This document shows, piece by piece, positions 1 through 6,085 of a stretch of 7,215 bases of DNA. The notes beneath the pieces are model-generated. The model worked only from the letters and a program-made list of their open reading frames with translations. It had not been told where the DNA came from and ran no database searches. The DNA comes from Candidatus Moraniibacteriota bacterium (GTDB lineage: Bacteria; Patescibacteriota; Minisyncoccia; Moranbacterales; GCA-2747515): NCBI GenBank assembly GCA_027069365.1, contig JALXES010000034.1, forward strand, positions 1-7,215. The letters run 5' to 3'. Within the stretch, counting starts at the first letter, position 1, and every line of letters starts with the position of its first letter. A program made the translations under genes and the position numbers.

Positions 1-606
1 GTACTGGAGCGCGATCCAAACCGTAGTGCGGTCATCGCATTGATCAACTATGCTGATGGTGAGAAGCGCTACATCTTGGCAAGTGCCGATATGAAGGAGG
101 GGCAGGAGGTTGTCTCCGGGCCGGATGCGCCGGTCAAACCGGGCAATCGCTTGCAGCTCAAGAACATCCCAACCGGTACGACAATTTCCAATATTGAAAT
201 GAAGATTGGCAAGGGTGGACAGATTGTGCGCAGCGCAGGCAGTAGCGCCATTCTCATGGCAATTGAGAAAGGCTACGCGCAGATCAAGATGCCGTCCGGG
301 GAGATTCGTCTCATCAATGCGGAATGCTATGCGACAATCGGCGCGATGAGCAACTTTGAGCACGCGGCAGAGCGCATCGGTAAGGCGGGGCGCAGTCGCC
401 ACAAGCGCCGTCGTCCGCACGTACGCGGTAGCGCGATGAACCCGGTAGACCATCCGCATGGTGGTGGTGAGGGGCGTCAGCCGATTGGTCTGAAGTACCC
501 AAAGACCCCATGGGGACGCCCGGCACTGGGCACAAAGACGCGTCGCAAGAGTCGCCCAAGCTCACGCTTCATCCTCAAGCGACGCCAGGAGCAGAAGCGC
601 CGTTAA
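1..606 (+). CDS. rplB: 50S ribosomal protein L2, 5'-truncated
   Basis: L2 is a primary 23S rRNA-binding protein of the large subunit, needed for subunit association and for building the peptidyl-transferase region. The window opens inside the gene: frame 1 is open from base 1 and gives 201 residues to the TAA. About 75 N-terminal residues of a usual ~275 lie upstream. Visible family signatures are DPNRSA near the left edge, PGN (47-49 of the visible part), [11 protein letters not shown] (64-74), RSAG (77-80), GKAGRSRHK (127-135) and [15 protein letters not shown] (145-159). The HPHGGG block (bases 451-468) contains the conserved histidine that lies near the peptidyl-transferase centre in other bacteria. 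The C-terminus is strongly basic ([17 protein letters not shown]), as expected for an rRNA-binding tail. S19 follows after 26 nt, the standard S10-operon order. An internal TTG at 40 is not the start, because L2 homology continues upstream of it. Confidence 0.97.
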   Translation, partial: VLERDPNRSAVIALINYADGEKRYILASADMKEGQEVVSGPDAPVKPGNRLQLKNIPTGTTISNIEMKIGKGGQIVRSAGSSAILMAIEKGYAQIKMPSGEIRLINAECYATIGAMSNFEHAAERIGKAGRSRHKRRRPHVRGSAMNPVDHPHGGGEGRQPIGLKYPKTPWGRPALGTKTRRKSRPSSRFILKRRQEQKRR

Positions 607-632
607 TCATATCTATTTAGCACACCTCGTTT

Positions 633-962
633 ATGAGTAGAAGTCTCAAAAAAGGACCATATGTGGATGACCGCGTGATGAAGAAAGTCCTCGCGCAGAA
701 AGATGCCACAAAGAAAACGCCAATCAAGACATGGTCACGTGCGTGCACGATTACACCGGAGATGATTGGGTTTACATTCCAGGTGCACAATGGCAAAGAT
801 TTTATTGATGTCTATGTGACAGAGGAAATGGTCGGGCATCGCCTGGGTGAGTTCGCACCGACGCGGCGCTTTGTTCGCCACGGTGGTAAGATGCAGAAGG
901 AGCTTGACCTGGCAGCAAAGCAGCGTGAGATTGAAGCAGCGCGTGCAAGTAAGGGTAACTAA
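633..962 (+). CDS. rpsS: 30S ribosomal protein S19
   Basis: S19 sits in the head of the small subunit, bound to 16S rRNA with S13 and close to the A-site tRNA. The 109-residue product begins [12 protein letters not shown], the classic S19 start. It carries KTWSR (32-36), HNGK (52-55) and [13 protein letters not shown] (68-80), all diagnostic. The family is usually about 92 residues, so this copy has roughly 15 extra charged, probably helical C-terminal residues ([21 protein letters not shown]), similar to the tails of other long S19 proteins. The start is fixed by homology and by the ATG preceded by T, the pattern shared with almost every gene here. No Shine-Dalgarno motif is visible in the 26-nt spacer after L2. 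L22 follows after 15 nt. Confidence 0.97.
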   Translation: MSRSLKKGPYVDDRVMKKVLAQKDATKKTPIKTWSRACTITPEMIGFTFQVHNGKDFIDVYVTEEMVGHRLGEFAPTRRFVRHGGKMQKELDLAAKQREIEAARASKGN

Positions 963-977
963 TCGTAGAATAAAGCA

Positions 978-1520
978 ATGGCTACAATGAAAGTACAACT
1001 GAAGCGCTTGCGTATTGCCCCACAGAAGGTGCGTTTGGTGGCGGATGCTATTCGCGGGTTGTCGGCGCAGAAGGCGCTACTACAGCTCTCCCACATGGAG
1101 AAGCGTAGCGCCGCACCAATGGCAAAACTCCTCTCAAGTGCCATCGCAAATGCCAAACACAATCTCGGCCTGGACCCTGACAATCTCACCATCTCTGAGG
1201 TGTATGTTGGCGAGGGCATGACGCTGAAGCGCTGGTTGCCGCGTGCCCACGGGCGCGCAACAAAGCTGCTGAAGCGTACATCACACATCACGCTGACACT
1301 TGCAGAGATTGAGGAAGGCAAAGGACGCACGGAGCCACAGCAAAAGAAGCGCATGGAGGAAGCTGCTGCACGCACGACACGTGATGCTGCAGCATCACAT
1401 GAGCATGGTGCTGATGCGCCGAAACCGGACATGGCCAAGGTCGCACATGACACACGTAATAAATCACAGGGAACGGCAGCTGCACCCAAGCAGCAGATGT
1501 TCCGTCGCAAATCATCATAA
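978..1520 (+). CDS. rplV: 50S ribosomal protein L22 with long C-terminal extension
   Basis: L22 binds several 23S rRNA domains, and its extended beta-hairpin lines the nascent-peptide exit tunnel. Residues 1-112 form the normal core: LRIAPQKVRLVADAIRG (11-27), SAIANAKHN (54-62), then the tunnel hairpin and its flank, with MTLKRWLPRAHGRA (81-94) and KRTSHITLTL (99-108). The family is usually about 110 residues; this protein has 180. The extra ~68 residues are rich in Ala, Lys, Arg, His and Gln, look disordered, and finish in QMFRRKSS. A similar basic FRRK-type terminus is recalled from L22 of other candidate-phyla bacteria. The ATG at 978 was chosen as the first in frame; an ATG at 987 (MKVQL...) is also possible. 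This is the only start in the window not preceded by T, whichever ATG is used. S3 follows after 11 nt. Confidence 0.96.
   Translation: MATMKVQLKRLRIAPQKVRLVADAIRGLSAQKALLQLSHMEKRSAAPMAKLLSSAIANAKHNLGLDPDNLTISEVYVGEGMTLKRWLPRAHGRATKLLKRTSHITLTLAEIEEGKGRTEPQQKKRMEEAAARTTRDAAASHEHGADAPKPDMAKVAHDTRNKSQGTAAAPKQQMFRRKSS
1381..1398. repeat. 18-bp perfect palindrome inside the L22 extension
   Basis: GTGATGCTGCAGCATCAC reads identically on both strands. As RNA it can form a 7-bp stem closed by a UGCA tetraloop. It lies within the coding sequence of the low-complexity L22 tail (around residues 135-141), not in a spacer. The Ala codons GCT-GCA-GCA make part of it, so codon choice in a repetitive tail may explain it. 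Confidence 0.6.
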
Positions 1521-1531
1521 TCACTTCACGT

Positions 1532-2197
1532 ATGGGACAGAAAGTTGATCCACGCTCATTTCGCATCGGCATCACGCGCACATGGCAGTCGCGGTGGTTT
1601 GGTGCAAAAAAAGATTTCGCAAAGAACCTCGCGTCAGATGTGCAAATTCGCGAATATGTGGCACGGCAATGGAAGGATGCTGCCAGCTCACGCGTTGATA
1701 TTGAGCGCGCACCCGGCGTTGTACGCATCATTATCTCCACGGGTCGTCCGGGTGTTTTGATCGGACGTGGCGGCACAGGTATTGACGACATGATTGCCAA
1801 GATCAAAAAGGCGTTCTTTGCCGGCAAGCCGACGCAAGTAAAAGTTGATGTGCGCGAGATTCGTCACGTGGAAGAGGATGCGGCGCTTGTGGCACAGCAA
1901 GTAGCGCAGAATCTGGAGAAGCGCATGCCATTTCGCCGCACGCTCAAGACAACGTTGGAGAGCGTCAAGCGTAATCGCGACGTCAAAGGTGTCAAGATTG
2001 AAGTAGCGGGACGCTTGGATGGTGCAGAGATGAGTCGTCGTGAGTGGATGTCGGATGGACGCATTCCGCTGCAGACGCTGCGTGCTGACATTGATTTTGC
2101 CAAGGATACGGCGCGCACAACGTACGGTGCTATTGGGATCAAAGTGTGGATTTACAAGGGGGAGAAGTTTGATACCGAGCCACGCGCACACCAATAA
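1532..2197 (+). CDS. rpsC: 30S ribosomal protein S3
   Basis: S3 lies on the solvent side of the 30S head at the mRNA entry channel and contributes to unwinding incoming mRNA. The 221-residue product begins MGQKVDPRSFRIGI, the usual MGQKV(H/N)P..FR.GI start. A type-II KH domain follows, with the RNA-binding loop GRPGVLIGRGG at 71-81. The C-terminal S3 domain has FRR..K (R135, R136, K139), equivalent to the basic residues linked to helicase activity in E. coli S3. After that come VKGVKIEVAGRLDGAEMSRREW (152-172) and HTLRADID-like and TTYG.IG.KVWI.KGE blocks to the end. Length is close to the bacterial norm and no residue that I would expect is missing. The 33-nt spacer to L16 shows no ribosome-binding motif. 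Confidence 0.97.
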   Translation: MGQKVDPRSFRIGITRTWQSRWFGAKKDFAKNLASDVQIREYVARQWKDAASSRVDIERAPGVVRIIISTGRPGVLIGRGGTGIDDMIAKIKKAFFAGKPTQVKVDVREIRHVEEDAALVAQQVAQNLEKRMPFRRTLKTTLESVKRNRDVKGVKIEVAGRLDGAEMSRREWMSDGRIPLQTLRADIDFAKDTARTTYGAIGIKVWIYKGEKFDTEPRAHQ

Positions 2198-2230
2198 CCA
2201 GACTGATAACTATCTGATTGCTACACACAT

Positions 2231-2647
2231 ATGTTAATGCCGAAGAAAACGAAACATCGCAAACTGCATCGCGGCGGACCGATTAAGCGCGTTGCGTCGC
2301 GCGGGATTACCGTCAGCTTTGGAAGCTATGGTCTGAAGGCGATGACGCCGGGATTGATTTCCGCACGTCAAATTGAGGCGGCACGTCGTGCGATGACACG
2401 CTACATGCAGCGCAGCGGCAAGGTGTGGATTCGGATTTTCCCGGACCATCCGATGACCAAGAAGGGCGCCGAAGTACCAATGGGTAAGGGAAAAGGTTCG
2501 GTGGACCACTACGTGGCAAAGACCAAAGCCGGGACAGTGATGTTTGAGATTGATGGTGTGCCGGAAGAAGTTGCCCGCGGCGCGTTTGAGCGCGCAAGTC
2601 ACAAGTTGTGTGTAAAAACCAAGTTTGTTAAACGAGAAGGTGTATGA
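2231..2647 (+). CDS. rplP: 50S ribosomal protein L16
   Basis: L16 is a late-assembling 50S protein that helps position tRNA in the A site near the peptidyl-transferase centre. The 138-residue product begins [15 protein letters not shown]. It then has GSYGLKA (31-37), [17 protein letters not shown] (43-59), [16 protein letters not shown] (63-78), [13 protein letters not shown] (84-96) and [12 protein letters not shown] (108-119), matching the family end to end at normal length. The ATG at 2231 is preferred over the ATG two codons later because L16 proteins usually start ML.PK and because T precedes it. It ends in TGA at 2645-2647, the only TGA stop in the window, which shows that UGA is read as stop here. 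That stop overlaps the L29 start as ATGA, suggesting translational coupling. Confidence 0.97.
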   Translation: MLMPKKTKHRKLHRGGPIKRVASRGITVSFGSYGLKAMTPGLISARQIEAARRAMTRYMQRSGKVWIRIFPDHPMTKKGAEVPMGKGKGSVDHYVAKTKAGTVMFEIDGVPEEVARGAFERASHKLCVKTKFVKREGV

Positions 2648-2847
2648 TGAAGATGCAAGAAATTCGTGAAATGAAGACCGAAGACCTCGTAAAAGAGCTC
2701 GCGCTCTTGGAGGGGCGACTGCGTGAGCATCGCTTTGGTCTGGCGGTGCAGCAGCAGCGCAACATCAGTGCACACAGCGCATTGCGGCGGACGATTGCAC
2801 GCATCAAGACAGAGCTTGCGCAGCGTGCCGCACAGCAAACAGCGTAG
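2644..2847 (+). CDS. rpmC: 50S ribosomal protein L29
   Basis: L29 is a small two-helix 50S protein next to L23 at the tunnel exit, where chaperones and targeting factors dock. The 67-residue product has the family pattern: [21 protein letters not shown] (6-26) as the first helix, a loop with [11 protein letters not shown] (30-40), then [13 protein letters not shown] (46-58) as the second. Length is normal. It starts inside the L16 stop (4-nt ATGA overlap). The alternative ATGs at 2647 and 2653 would trim one or three residues. The first is preferred for its overlap and its preceding T. A purine-rich GAGAAGG lies just upstream inside L16, the nearest thing to a Shine-Dalgarno here, but it sits close to the ATG. 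Stop is TAG. Confidence 0.94.
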   Translation: MMKMQEIREMKTEDLVKELALLEGRLREHRFGLAVQQQRNISAHSALRRTIARIKTELAQRAAQQTA

Positions 2848-2878
2848 ACACCATCCCTATTAATTTCTCATTATTCCT

Positions 2879-3124
2879 ATGACAAAAGCACAAACAACAC
2901 GTGTTCGCGAATGGCAGGGAACCGTCGTTTCCGACAAGGCTGACAAGACGATTATTGTTGCCGTGGAGCGTTTTGTGACACATCCGAAATATCGCAAGAA
3001 GTATCGTGTTACAAAGAAGTACGCCGTGCATGATCCGGACAATCGTTTCAGTGAGGGTGATGTTGTGCGCTTTGTATGCACGCAGCCAATCAGCAAGCGC
3101 AAGAAATTTATCGTTGTTGACTAA
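2879..3124 (+). CDS. rpsQ: 30S ribosomal protein S17
   Basis: S17 is a primary 16S rRNA-binding OB-fold protein that starts assembly of the 30S body. The 81-residue product shows the family signature [25 protein letters not shown] (14-38), then KKYAVHD (46-52), [22 protein letters not shown] (60-81). The last block corresponds to the usual G..V.I.E.RPLSK.K.W.V ending, with Gln and Ile variants (TQPISK). Length matches the ~80-residue norm. The 31-nt spacer after L29 is AT-rich with no Shine-Dalgarno; the bases before the start read ATTCCT, the same as before L6. L14 follows after 23 nt, where the spc part of the cluster begins in bacteria that split the operons. Confidence 0.96.
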   Translation: MTKAQTTRVREWQGTVVSDKADKTIIVAVERFVTHPKYRKKYRVTKKYAVHDPDNRFSEGDVVRFVCTQPISKRKKFIVVD

Positions 3125-3147
3125 CACATTTACGAAACTCTAGAGAT

Positions 3148-3516
3148 ATGATCCAGGCAGAATCAAAATTGAAAGTGGCAGACAACTCCGGTGCAAAGAT
3201 TATTGAGTGCTTCAAGGTGCTCGGTGGTTCGCGCCGGCGCTATGCGCGTATTGGCGATGTGATTGTGGCATCTGTCAAAGTGGCGGAGCCACGCGGCGGT
3301 GTCAAAAAAGGTGAGGTTGTGCGTGCGGTGATTGTGCGCCAGCGTCAGGCACTGCGTCGCAAAGACGGCTCCTACATTCGGTTTGATGAGAATGCGGCGG
3401 TGATTATTGACGCGCAAAAGCAGCCAAAGGGCACGCGTGTGTTCGGACCGATTGCGCGGGAGTTGCGCGAAAAAGGCTATGCGAAGATTATCTCGCAGGC
3501 CCCGGAAGTTTTGTAA
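3148..3516 (+). CDS. rplN: 50S ribosomal protein L14
   Basis: L14 binds 23S rRNA on the subunit interface, contacts 16S rRNA in an intersubunit bridge, and is the docking site of the silencing factor RsfS where that exists. The product is 122 residues, exactly the usual length. It begins [17 protein letters not shown] and carries the signature [14 protein letters not shown] (31-44), [17 protein letters not shown] (48-64), [15 protein letters not shown] (73-87) and [13 protein letters not shown] (95-107). It ends with a slightly extended [10 protein letters not shown]. Nothing is missing. The 23-nt leader holds only a small CTCTAGAG palindrome and no Shine-Dalgarno. L24 begins 15 nt downstream. 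Confidence 0.97.
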   Translation: MIQAESKLKVADNSGAKIIECFKVLGGSRRRYARIGDVIVASVKVAEPRGGVKKGEVVRAVIVRQRQALRRKDGSYIRFDENAAVIIDAQKQPKGTRVFGPIARELREKGYAKIISQAPEVL

Positions 3517-3531
3517 CCAAGAAGTAAACCT

Positions 3532-3840
3532 ATGCGAATTAAGAAAGGCGACACAGTTGAAGTAATTGCCGGCAAAGACCGCGGAAAGCGTGGAACGGTC
3601 GTGCGTGTACATGCGGCGGAGCACCGTGTGGTTGTGGATGGTGTGAATATCATTACAAAGCACGTCAAAGCGCGCCAGAGCGGACAGCGCGGTGAGCGCA
3701 TCCAGTTTCCCGGCAAGATTGACGTCTCAAACGTGATGCTGGTGTGTCCACATACAGATAAGCCGACACGCGTGGGGTACAAGGTCACAGAGGGTGGTCA
3801 GAAGGTGCGCATTTCCAAGAAGAGTGGTAAGGAAATCTAA
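3532..3840 (+). CDS. rplX: 50S ribosomal protein L24
   Basis: L24 is an early 50S assembly protein that binds the 5' region of 23S rRNA and lies near the tunnel exit. The 102-residue product has an N-terminal KOW motif, KKGDTVEVIAGKDRGKRGTVVRV (residues 4-26), followed by VVVDGVNI (33-40), KHVK (43-46) and the C-terminal VSNVMLVCPHTDKPTRVGYKV segment (65-85). The last resembles the usual NVML.DP.TGKPTRVG block, with Cys-Pro in place of Asp-Pro. Length is within the normal range. The 15-nt leader contains a weak purine run (AAGAAG) about seven nt before the ATG. L5 starts 19 nt after the stop. Confidence 0.96.
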   Translation: MRIKKGDTVEVIAGKDRGKRGTVVRVHAAEHRVVVDGVNIITKHVKARQSGQRGERIQFPGKIDVSNVMLVCPHTDKPTRVGYKVTEGGQKVRISKKSGKEI

Positions 3841-3859
3841 TCAGTCAGTTTCTACGTTT

Positions 3860-4420
3860 ATGAAAGCAATTGTTAGCACAAAAGAGAAATACGCACAGGA
3901 GGCCGTGCCGGCGCTGGAGAAGTTGTGTGGCACGACGAACCCTCTGGCGGTGCCACGTCTGGAGCGCATCGTCGTGCACGTTGGTATTGGGCGCTTCACA
4001 AAGGAAAAAGCGGCTGTGGAGGAAGTCATTGCCGGTGTGCGTGCCATTACGGGGCAGAAGCCGGTGACAACCAAGGCGCGCAAGTCCATTGCCGGGTTTA
4101 AGATTCGCGAGGGACAGGACATCGGCGTGATGGCAACGCTGCGCGGTCAGCGCATGTGGGACTTCCTCGACCGGCTGATTGTGACGGCGCTGCCGCGCGT
4201 GCGCGACTTCCAGGGTATCACGACATCAAGTGTGGACACACACGGCAATCTCAACATTGGCATCCGTGAGCACACTGTTTTCCCGGAGATTGTCCCGGAA
4301 AAGGCTGTGAAGATTTTTGGTCTGCAGGTGACGGTGAAGACGACAGCGCGCACCAAAGAAGAGGGGGAGATGCTGTTCCGCGCACTAGGTGTGCCGCTGC
4401 AGAAGGATGATGACAAATAA
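3860..4420 (+). CDS. rplE: 50S ribosomal protein L5
   Basis: L5 binds 5S rRNA together with L18 in the central protuberance and contacts P-site tRNA and S13 across the interface. The 186-residue product contains ERIVVHVGIG (35-44), the block TGQKPVTTKARKSIAGFKIREG (64-85), RMWDFLDRLI (98-107), PRVRDFQGI (112-120) and GNLNIGIREHTVFPEI (129-144), all hallmarks of L5. Length is near the usual ~180. The frame is open further upstream to 3794, but that part overlaps L24 and has no L5 similarity. The ATG at 3860, in the spacer 19 nt after L24 and preceded by GTTT, is the sensible start. The C-terminus ends in a short acidic DDDK tail. Confidence 0.96.
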   Translation: MKAIVSTKEKYAQEAVPALEKLCGTTNPLAVPRLERIVVHVGIGRFTKEKAAVEEVIAGVRAITGQKPVTTKARKSIAGFKIREGQDIGVMATLRGQRMWDFLDRLIVTALPRVRDFQGITTSSVDTHGNLNIGIREHTVFPEIVPEKAVKIFGLQVTVKTTARTKEEGEMLFRALGVPLQKDDDK

Positions 4421-4447
4421 GTTTACTCATATTTATTCTTACACGCT

Positions 4448-4633
4448 ATGGCAAAGAAATCAGTAATTGCTCGATCGCAAAAGACACCGAAGTTCTCAAC
4501 GCGCGAAGTGCGGCGCTGCTGGCGCTGTGGGCGCAAGCGCGGCTATCTGCGATTTTTCAACATGTGCCGCATTTGCGTGCGGGAACTTGCGCAGAAAGGC
4601 GAAATCCCCGGTGTACGCAAGAGTAGCTGGTAA
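4448..4633 (+). CDS. rpsN: 30S ribosomal protein S14, zinc-binding type
   Basis: S14 is a late-binding protein of the 30S head beside S3 and S19. At 61 residues this is the short zinc-binding (C+) form, often called rpsZ. Four cysteines form the metal site: C24-W-R-C27 and C40-R-I-C43, with the conserved GYLR(F)F between them and [22 protein letters not shown] closing the protein. The ~100-residue, cysteine-free form found in many Proteobacteria is excluded by length and by these cysteines. It occupies its normal place between L5 and S8. The upstream spacer (27 nt) is about 30% GC and has no Shine-Dalgarno. The zinc-free paralogue, if any, is not in this window. Confidence 0.96.
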   Translation: MAKKSVIARSQKTPKFSTREVRRCWRCGRKRGYLRFFNMCRICVRELAQKGEIPGVRKSSW

Positions 4634-4670
4634 GTCATTATTATATTTTTGTACTAAAGAATTTCCTCGT

Positions 4671-5078
4671 ATGTTAGATCCAATCAGTGAAATGTTGACT
4701 CGCATCCGCAACGCTGCACGCGCTGGGCATGCCACCGTCTCAATGCCGTCATCAAAGATGAAGGTCGCGATTGCGCGTGTGCTTGCCAAAGAAGGTTTTG
4801 TGGGTGATGTCTTGGTCTCCGATGTTCAGAACGGCAAGCGCACACTGACGATTGGCCTGACATATCGTCAGGTGGACCGCACGCGGCGAGAGAGCGCTAT
4901 CCGTGCAATCAACCGTGTGAGTCGCGAAGGGCAGCGTGTCTATGTTGGCGCCAAAGATATTCACCCCGTCAAGAACGGTTTTGGCATCAACATCATTTCC
5001 ACATCGCAGGGCGTGATGACCGGCAAGGAGGCGCGCAAGAAGCGTCTGGGCGGCGAGGTGATTTGTGAAGTATGGTAA
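4671..5078 (+). CDS. rpsH: 30S ribosomal protein S8
   Basis: S8 binds the central domain of 16S rRNA and is key for 30S platform assembly; in E. coli it also represses the spc operon by binding the L5-leader region. The 135-residue product starts MLDPISEMLTRIRNA and contains VSMPSSKMKVAIARVLAKEGF (23-43). It closes with the family signature RVSREGQRVYVG (82-93) and NGFGINIISTSQGVMTGKEAR (102-122). The frame is open upstream to 4467 inside S14, but only the ATG at 4671 gives an S8 N-terminus, and the extra residues are a shadow of S14. The 37-nt spacer before it is very AT-rich (about 24% GC). I did not recognise an S8-binding RNA fold in the spacers here. Confidence 0.96.
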   Translation: MLDPISEMLTRIRNAARAGHATVSMPSSKMKVAIARVLAKEGFVGDVLVSDVQNGKRTLTIGLTYRQVDRTRRESAIRAINRVSREGQRVYVGAKDIHPVKNGFGINIISTSQGVMTGKEARKKRLGGEVICEVW

Positions 5079-5091
5079 TTTGATGTAATAT
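5063..5091 (+). promoter_or_regulatory. Possible weak internal promoter before L6
   Basis: At the end of S8 and into the spacer there is TTGTGA (5063-5068), a gap of exactly 17 bp, and TAATAT (5086-5091). Each hexamer matches the sigma-70 consensus at four of six positions and the spacing is ideal. A start around 5098 would put a hairpin (5103-5117) at the very 5' end of the mRNA and would serve L6 and the genes after it. AT-rich spacers give such matches easily by chance, so this is only a candidate. Confidence 0.2.
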
Positions 5092-5100
5092 AGCACATGA

Positions 5101-5119
5101 TTGCCCGTGAGACGGGCGA
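5101..5119 (+). other. RNA hairpin in the S8-L6 spacer
   Basis: GCCCGT (5103-5108), loop GAG (5109-5111) and ACGGGC (5112-5117) form a perfect 6-bp GC-rich stem. One G-U and one A-U pair can extend it to 8 bp (5101-5119). It stands out because the rest of the 62-nt spacer, the longest in the window, is AT-rich. No run of T follows, so it is not a typical intrinsic terminator. It ends 23 nt before the L6 ATG. Possible roles are mRNA stabilisation, a processing point, or a protein-binding site; the sequence does not decide between them. Confidence 0.45.
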
Positions 5120-5140
5120 CAGAACTATAACAATATTCCT

Positions 5141-5674
5141 ATGAGTAGAATTGGTCAGCGTGGCGTAGAAATTCCCCAAGGCGTAGACGTCACAATTGAG
5201 AAAAATGTGGTAACGGTGAAGGGTGCAAAGGGTGAACTCACACTGCCACTGCACCACAGTGTTGACGTGGAAATAACAGATGGTACGCTCAAAGTCACCA
5301 AGAAGAATGAGTCAAAGATTGCCGCAGCCATGTGGGGCACAACGACGCGTCTGATTGCCAACATGATCACAGGTGTTTCGCAGGGCTTTAGCAAAAAACT
5401 TGAGCTCTCCGGTGTTGGTTTTCGCATGGCACTGAAGGGCAAGAAACTTGACATGGCTCTCGGGTTCTCACATCCCGTAGTTGTAGATATTCCGGATGAT
5501 CTGGATGTTGCTGTGGATGGGATGACGCTGACAGTGTCCGGCATTGATAAGCAGCGCGTGGGGCAGTTTGCGGCCGAAATCCGTGCGCTCAAGCCGGTGG
5601 AGCCGTACAAGGGCAAGGGCTTCCGCTACGAAGGTGAGCATGTGCGTCGCAAGGAAGGCAAGAAAGCCGCTTAG
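5141..5674 (+). CDS. rplF: 50S ribosomal protein L6
   Basis: L6 lies near the GTPase-associated centre of the 50S subunit and binds 23S rRNA through its C-terminal half. The 177-residue product, the same length as in E. coli, has two repeated L6 folds. Visible motifs are MSRIG at the start, VTVKGAKGEL (24-33), WGTTTRLIANMITGVSQGF (65-83), LSGVGFRM (89-96), LGFSHPV (107-113), SGIDKQRVGQFAAEIR (133-148) and the diagnostic EPYKGKGFRYEGEHVRRKEGKKA (154-176). Stop is TAG. Its first ten bases (ATGAGTAGAA) are identical to those of the S19 gene, and ATTCCT precedes the ATG as it does for S17. The 62-nt upstream spacer is the longest here and holds a hairpin. Confidence 0.97.
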   Translation: MSRIGQRGVEIPQGVDVTIEKNVVTVKGAKGELTLPLHHSVDVEITDGTLKVTKKNESKIAAAMWGTTTRLIANMITGVSQGFSKKLELSGVGFRMALKGKKLDMALGFSHPVVVDIPDDLDVAVDGMTLTVSGIDKQRVGQFAAEIRALKPVEPYKGKGFRYEGEHVRRKEGKKAA

Positions 5675-5704
5675 CGTTTAGGGGATAAATTGATATATAC
5701 GACT

Positions 5705-6058
5705 ATGACAACATCACGAAATGAACAACGAAAACAGCGCTGCCGTCGCATTCGTGCAAAGGTGCGGGGAACGCAGGAGCGTCCGCGTGTCCGCGTATTC
5801 CGCAGCCTGACCAATATCTCCGCGCAAGTGATTGACGATACAACAGGCACAACGCTGTGTGCCGCATCGCTGCACGACCTTGCGCAGAAGGATCGTTCAA
5901 ATACCGTTGAGGGCGCAGCAGCTGTGGGCGCGGCGTTGGCACAGAAGTGCACGAAGCACGGCATTACGGCAGTTGTCTTTGATCGCGGTGGGTACAAATA
6001 CCATGGCAAGGTCAAGGCGCTTGCGGAAAGTTTGCGCGCGCACGGTTTGACAATGTAA
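5705..6058 (+). CDS. rplR: 50S ribosomal protein L18
   Basis: L18 binds 5S rRNA and, with L5, carries it into the central protuberance. The 117-residue product has the usual very basic N-terminus (R9 to R32), then RPRVRVFRSLTNISAQVIDD (26-45), TLCAASLHDL (50-59), AAAVGAALAQKC (71-82) and FDRGGYKYHGKVKALAESLRAHGL (92-115). The DRGGYKYHG.V..LAE..R..GL ending is diagnostic. Length equals the common bacterial length. An in-frame TTG at 5690 would add five residues; the ATG at 5705 fits both family length and the T-before-ATG pattern. The 30-nt spacer after L6 has a purine stretch (AGGGGA) too far from the ATG to act as a normal ribosome-binding site. Confidence 0.96.
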   Translation: MTTSRNEQRKQRCRRIRAKVRGTQERPRVRVFRSLTNISAQVIDDTTGTTLCAASLHDLAQKDRSNTVEGAAAVGAALAQKCTKHGITAVVFDRGGYKYHGKVKALAESLRAHGLTM

Positions 6059-6085
6059 CGATATTTTTAATCTTTGAGAAGTCTT

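Noticed and set aside
959..1827. Long open frames on the minus strand opposite L22, S3 and other genes (for example 959-1510, 1288-1827, 6702-7190)
   Set aside because: They mirror strongly conserved ribosomal genes, have low-complexity or Cys/Ser-rich translations with no recognisable family, and are explained by codon composition of the + strand genes.
3794..3859. Upstream extension of L5
   Set aside because: It lies inside L24, is unrelated to L5 N-termini, and the ATG at 3860 gives the expected length.
4467..4670. Upstream extension of S8 (68 residues)
   Set aside because: It is the out-of-frame shadow of S14; S8 proteins start at M(L/T/S)DPI, which is the ATG at 4671.
4634..4670. T-rich stretch in the S14-S8 spacer as an intrinsic terminator
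   Set aside because: There is a short T-run but no GC-rich stem before it, and the same operon continues directly with S8.
5101..5119. S8-L6 hairpin as a terminator
   Set aside because: No T-run follows the stem and the operon genes continue downstream in the same direction.
5690..5720. TTGATA before L18 as a -35 promoter box
   Set aside because: No -10-like hexamer lies at 16-18 bp downstream; that position falls within GC-mixed L18 coding sequence.
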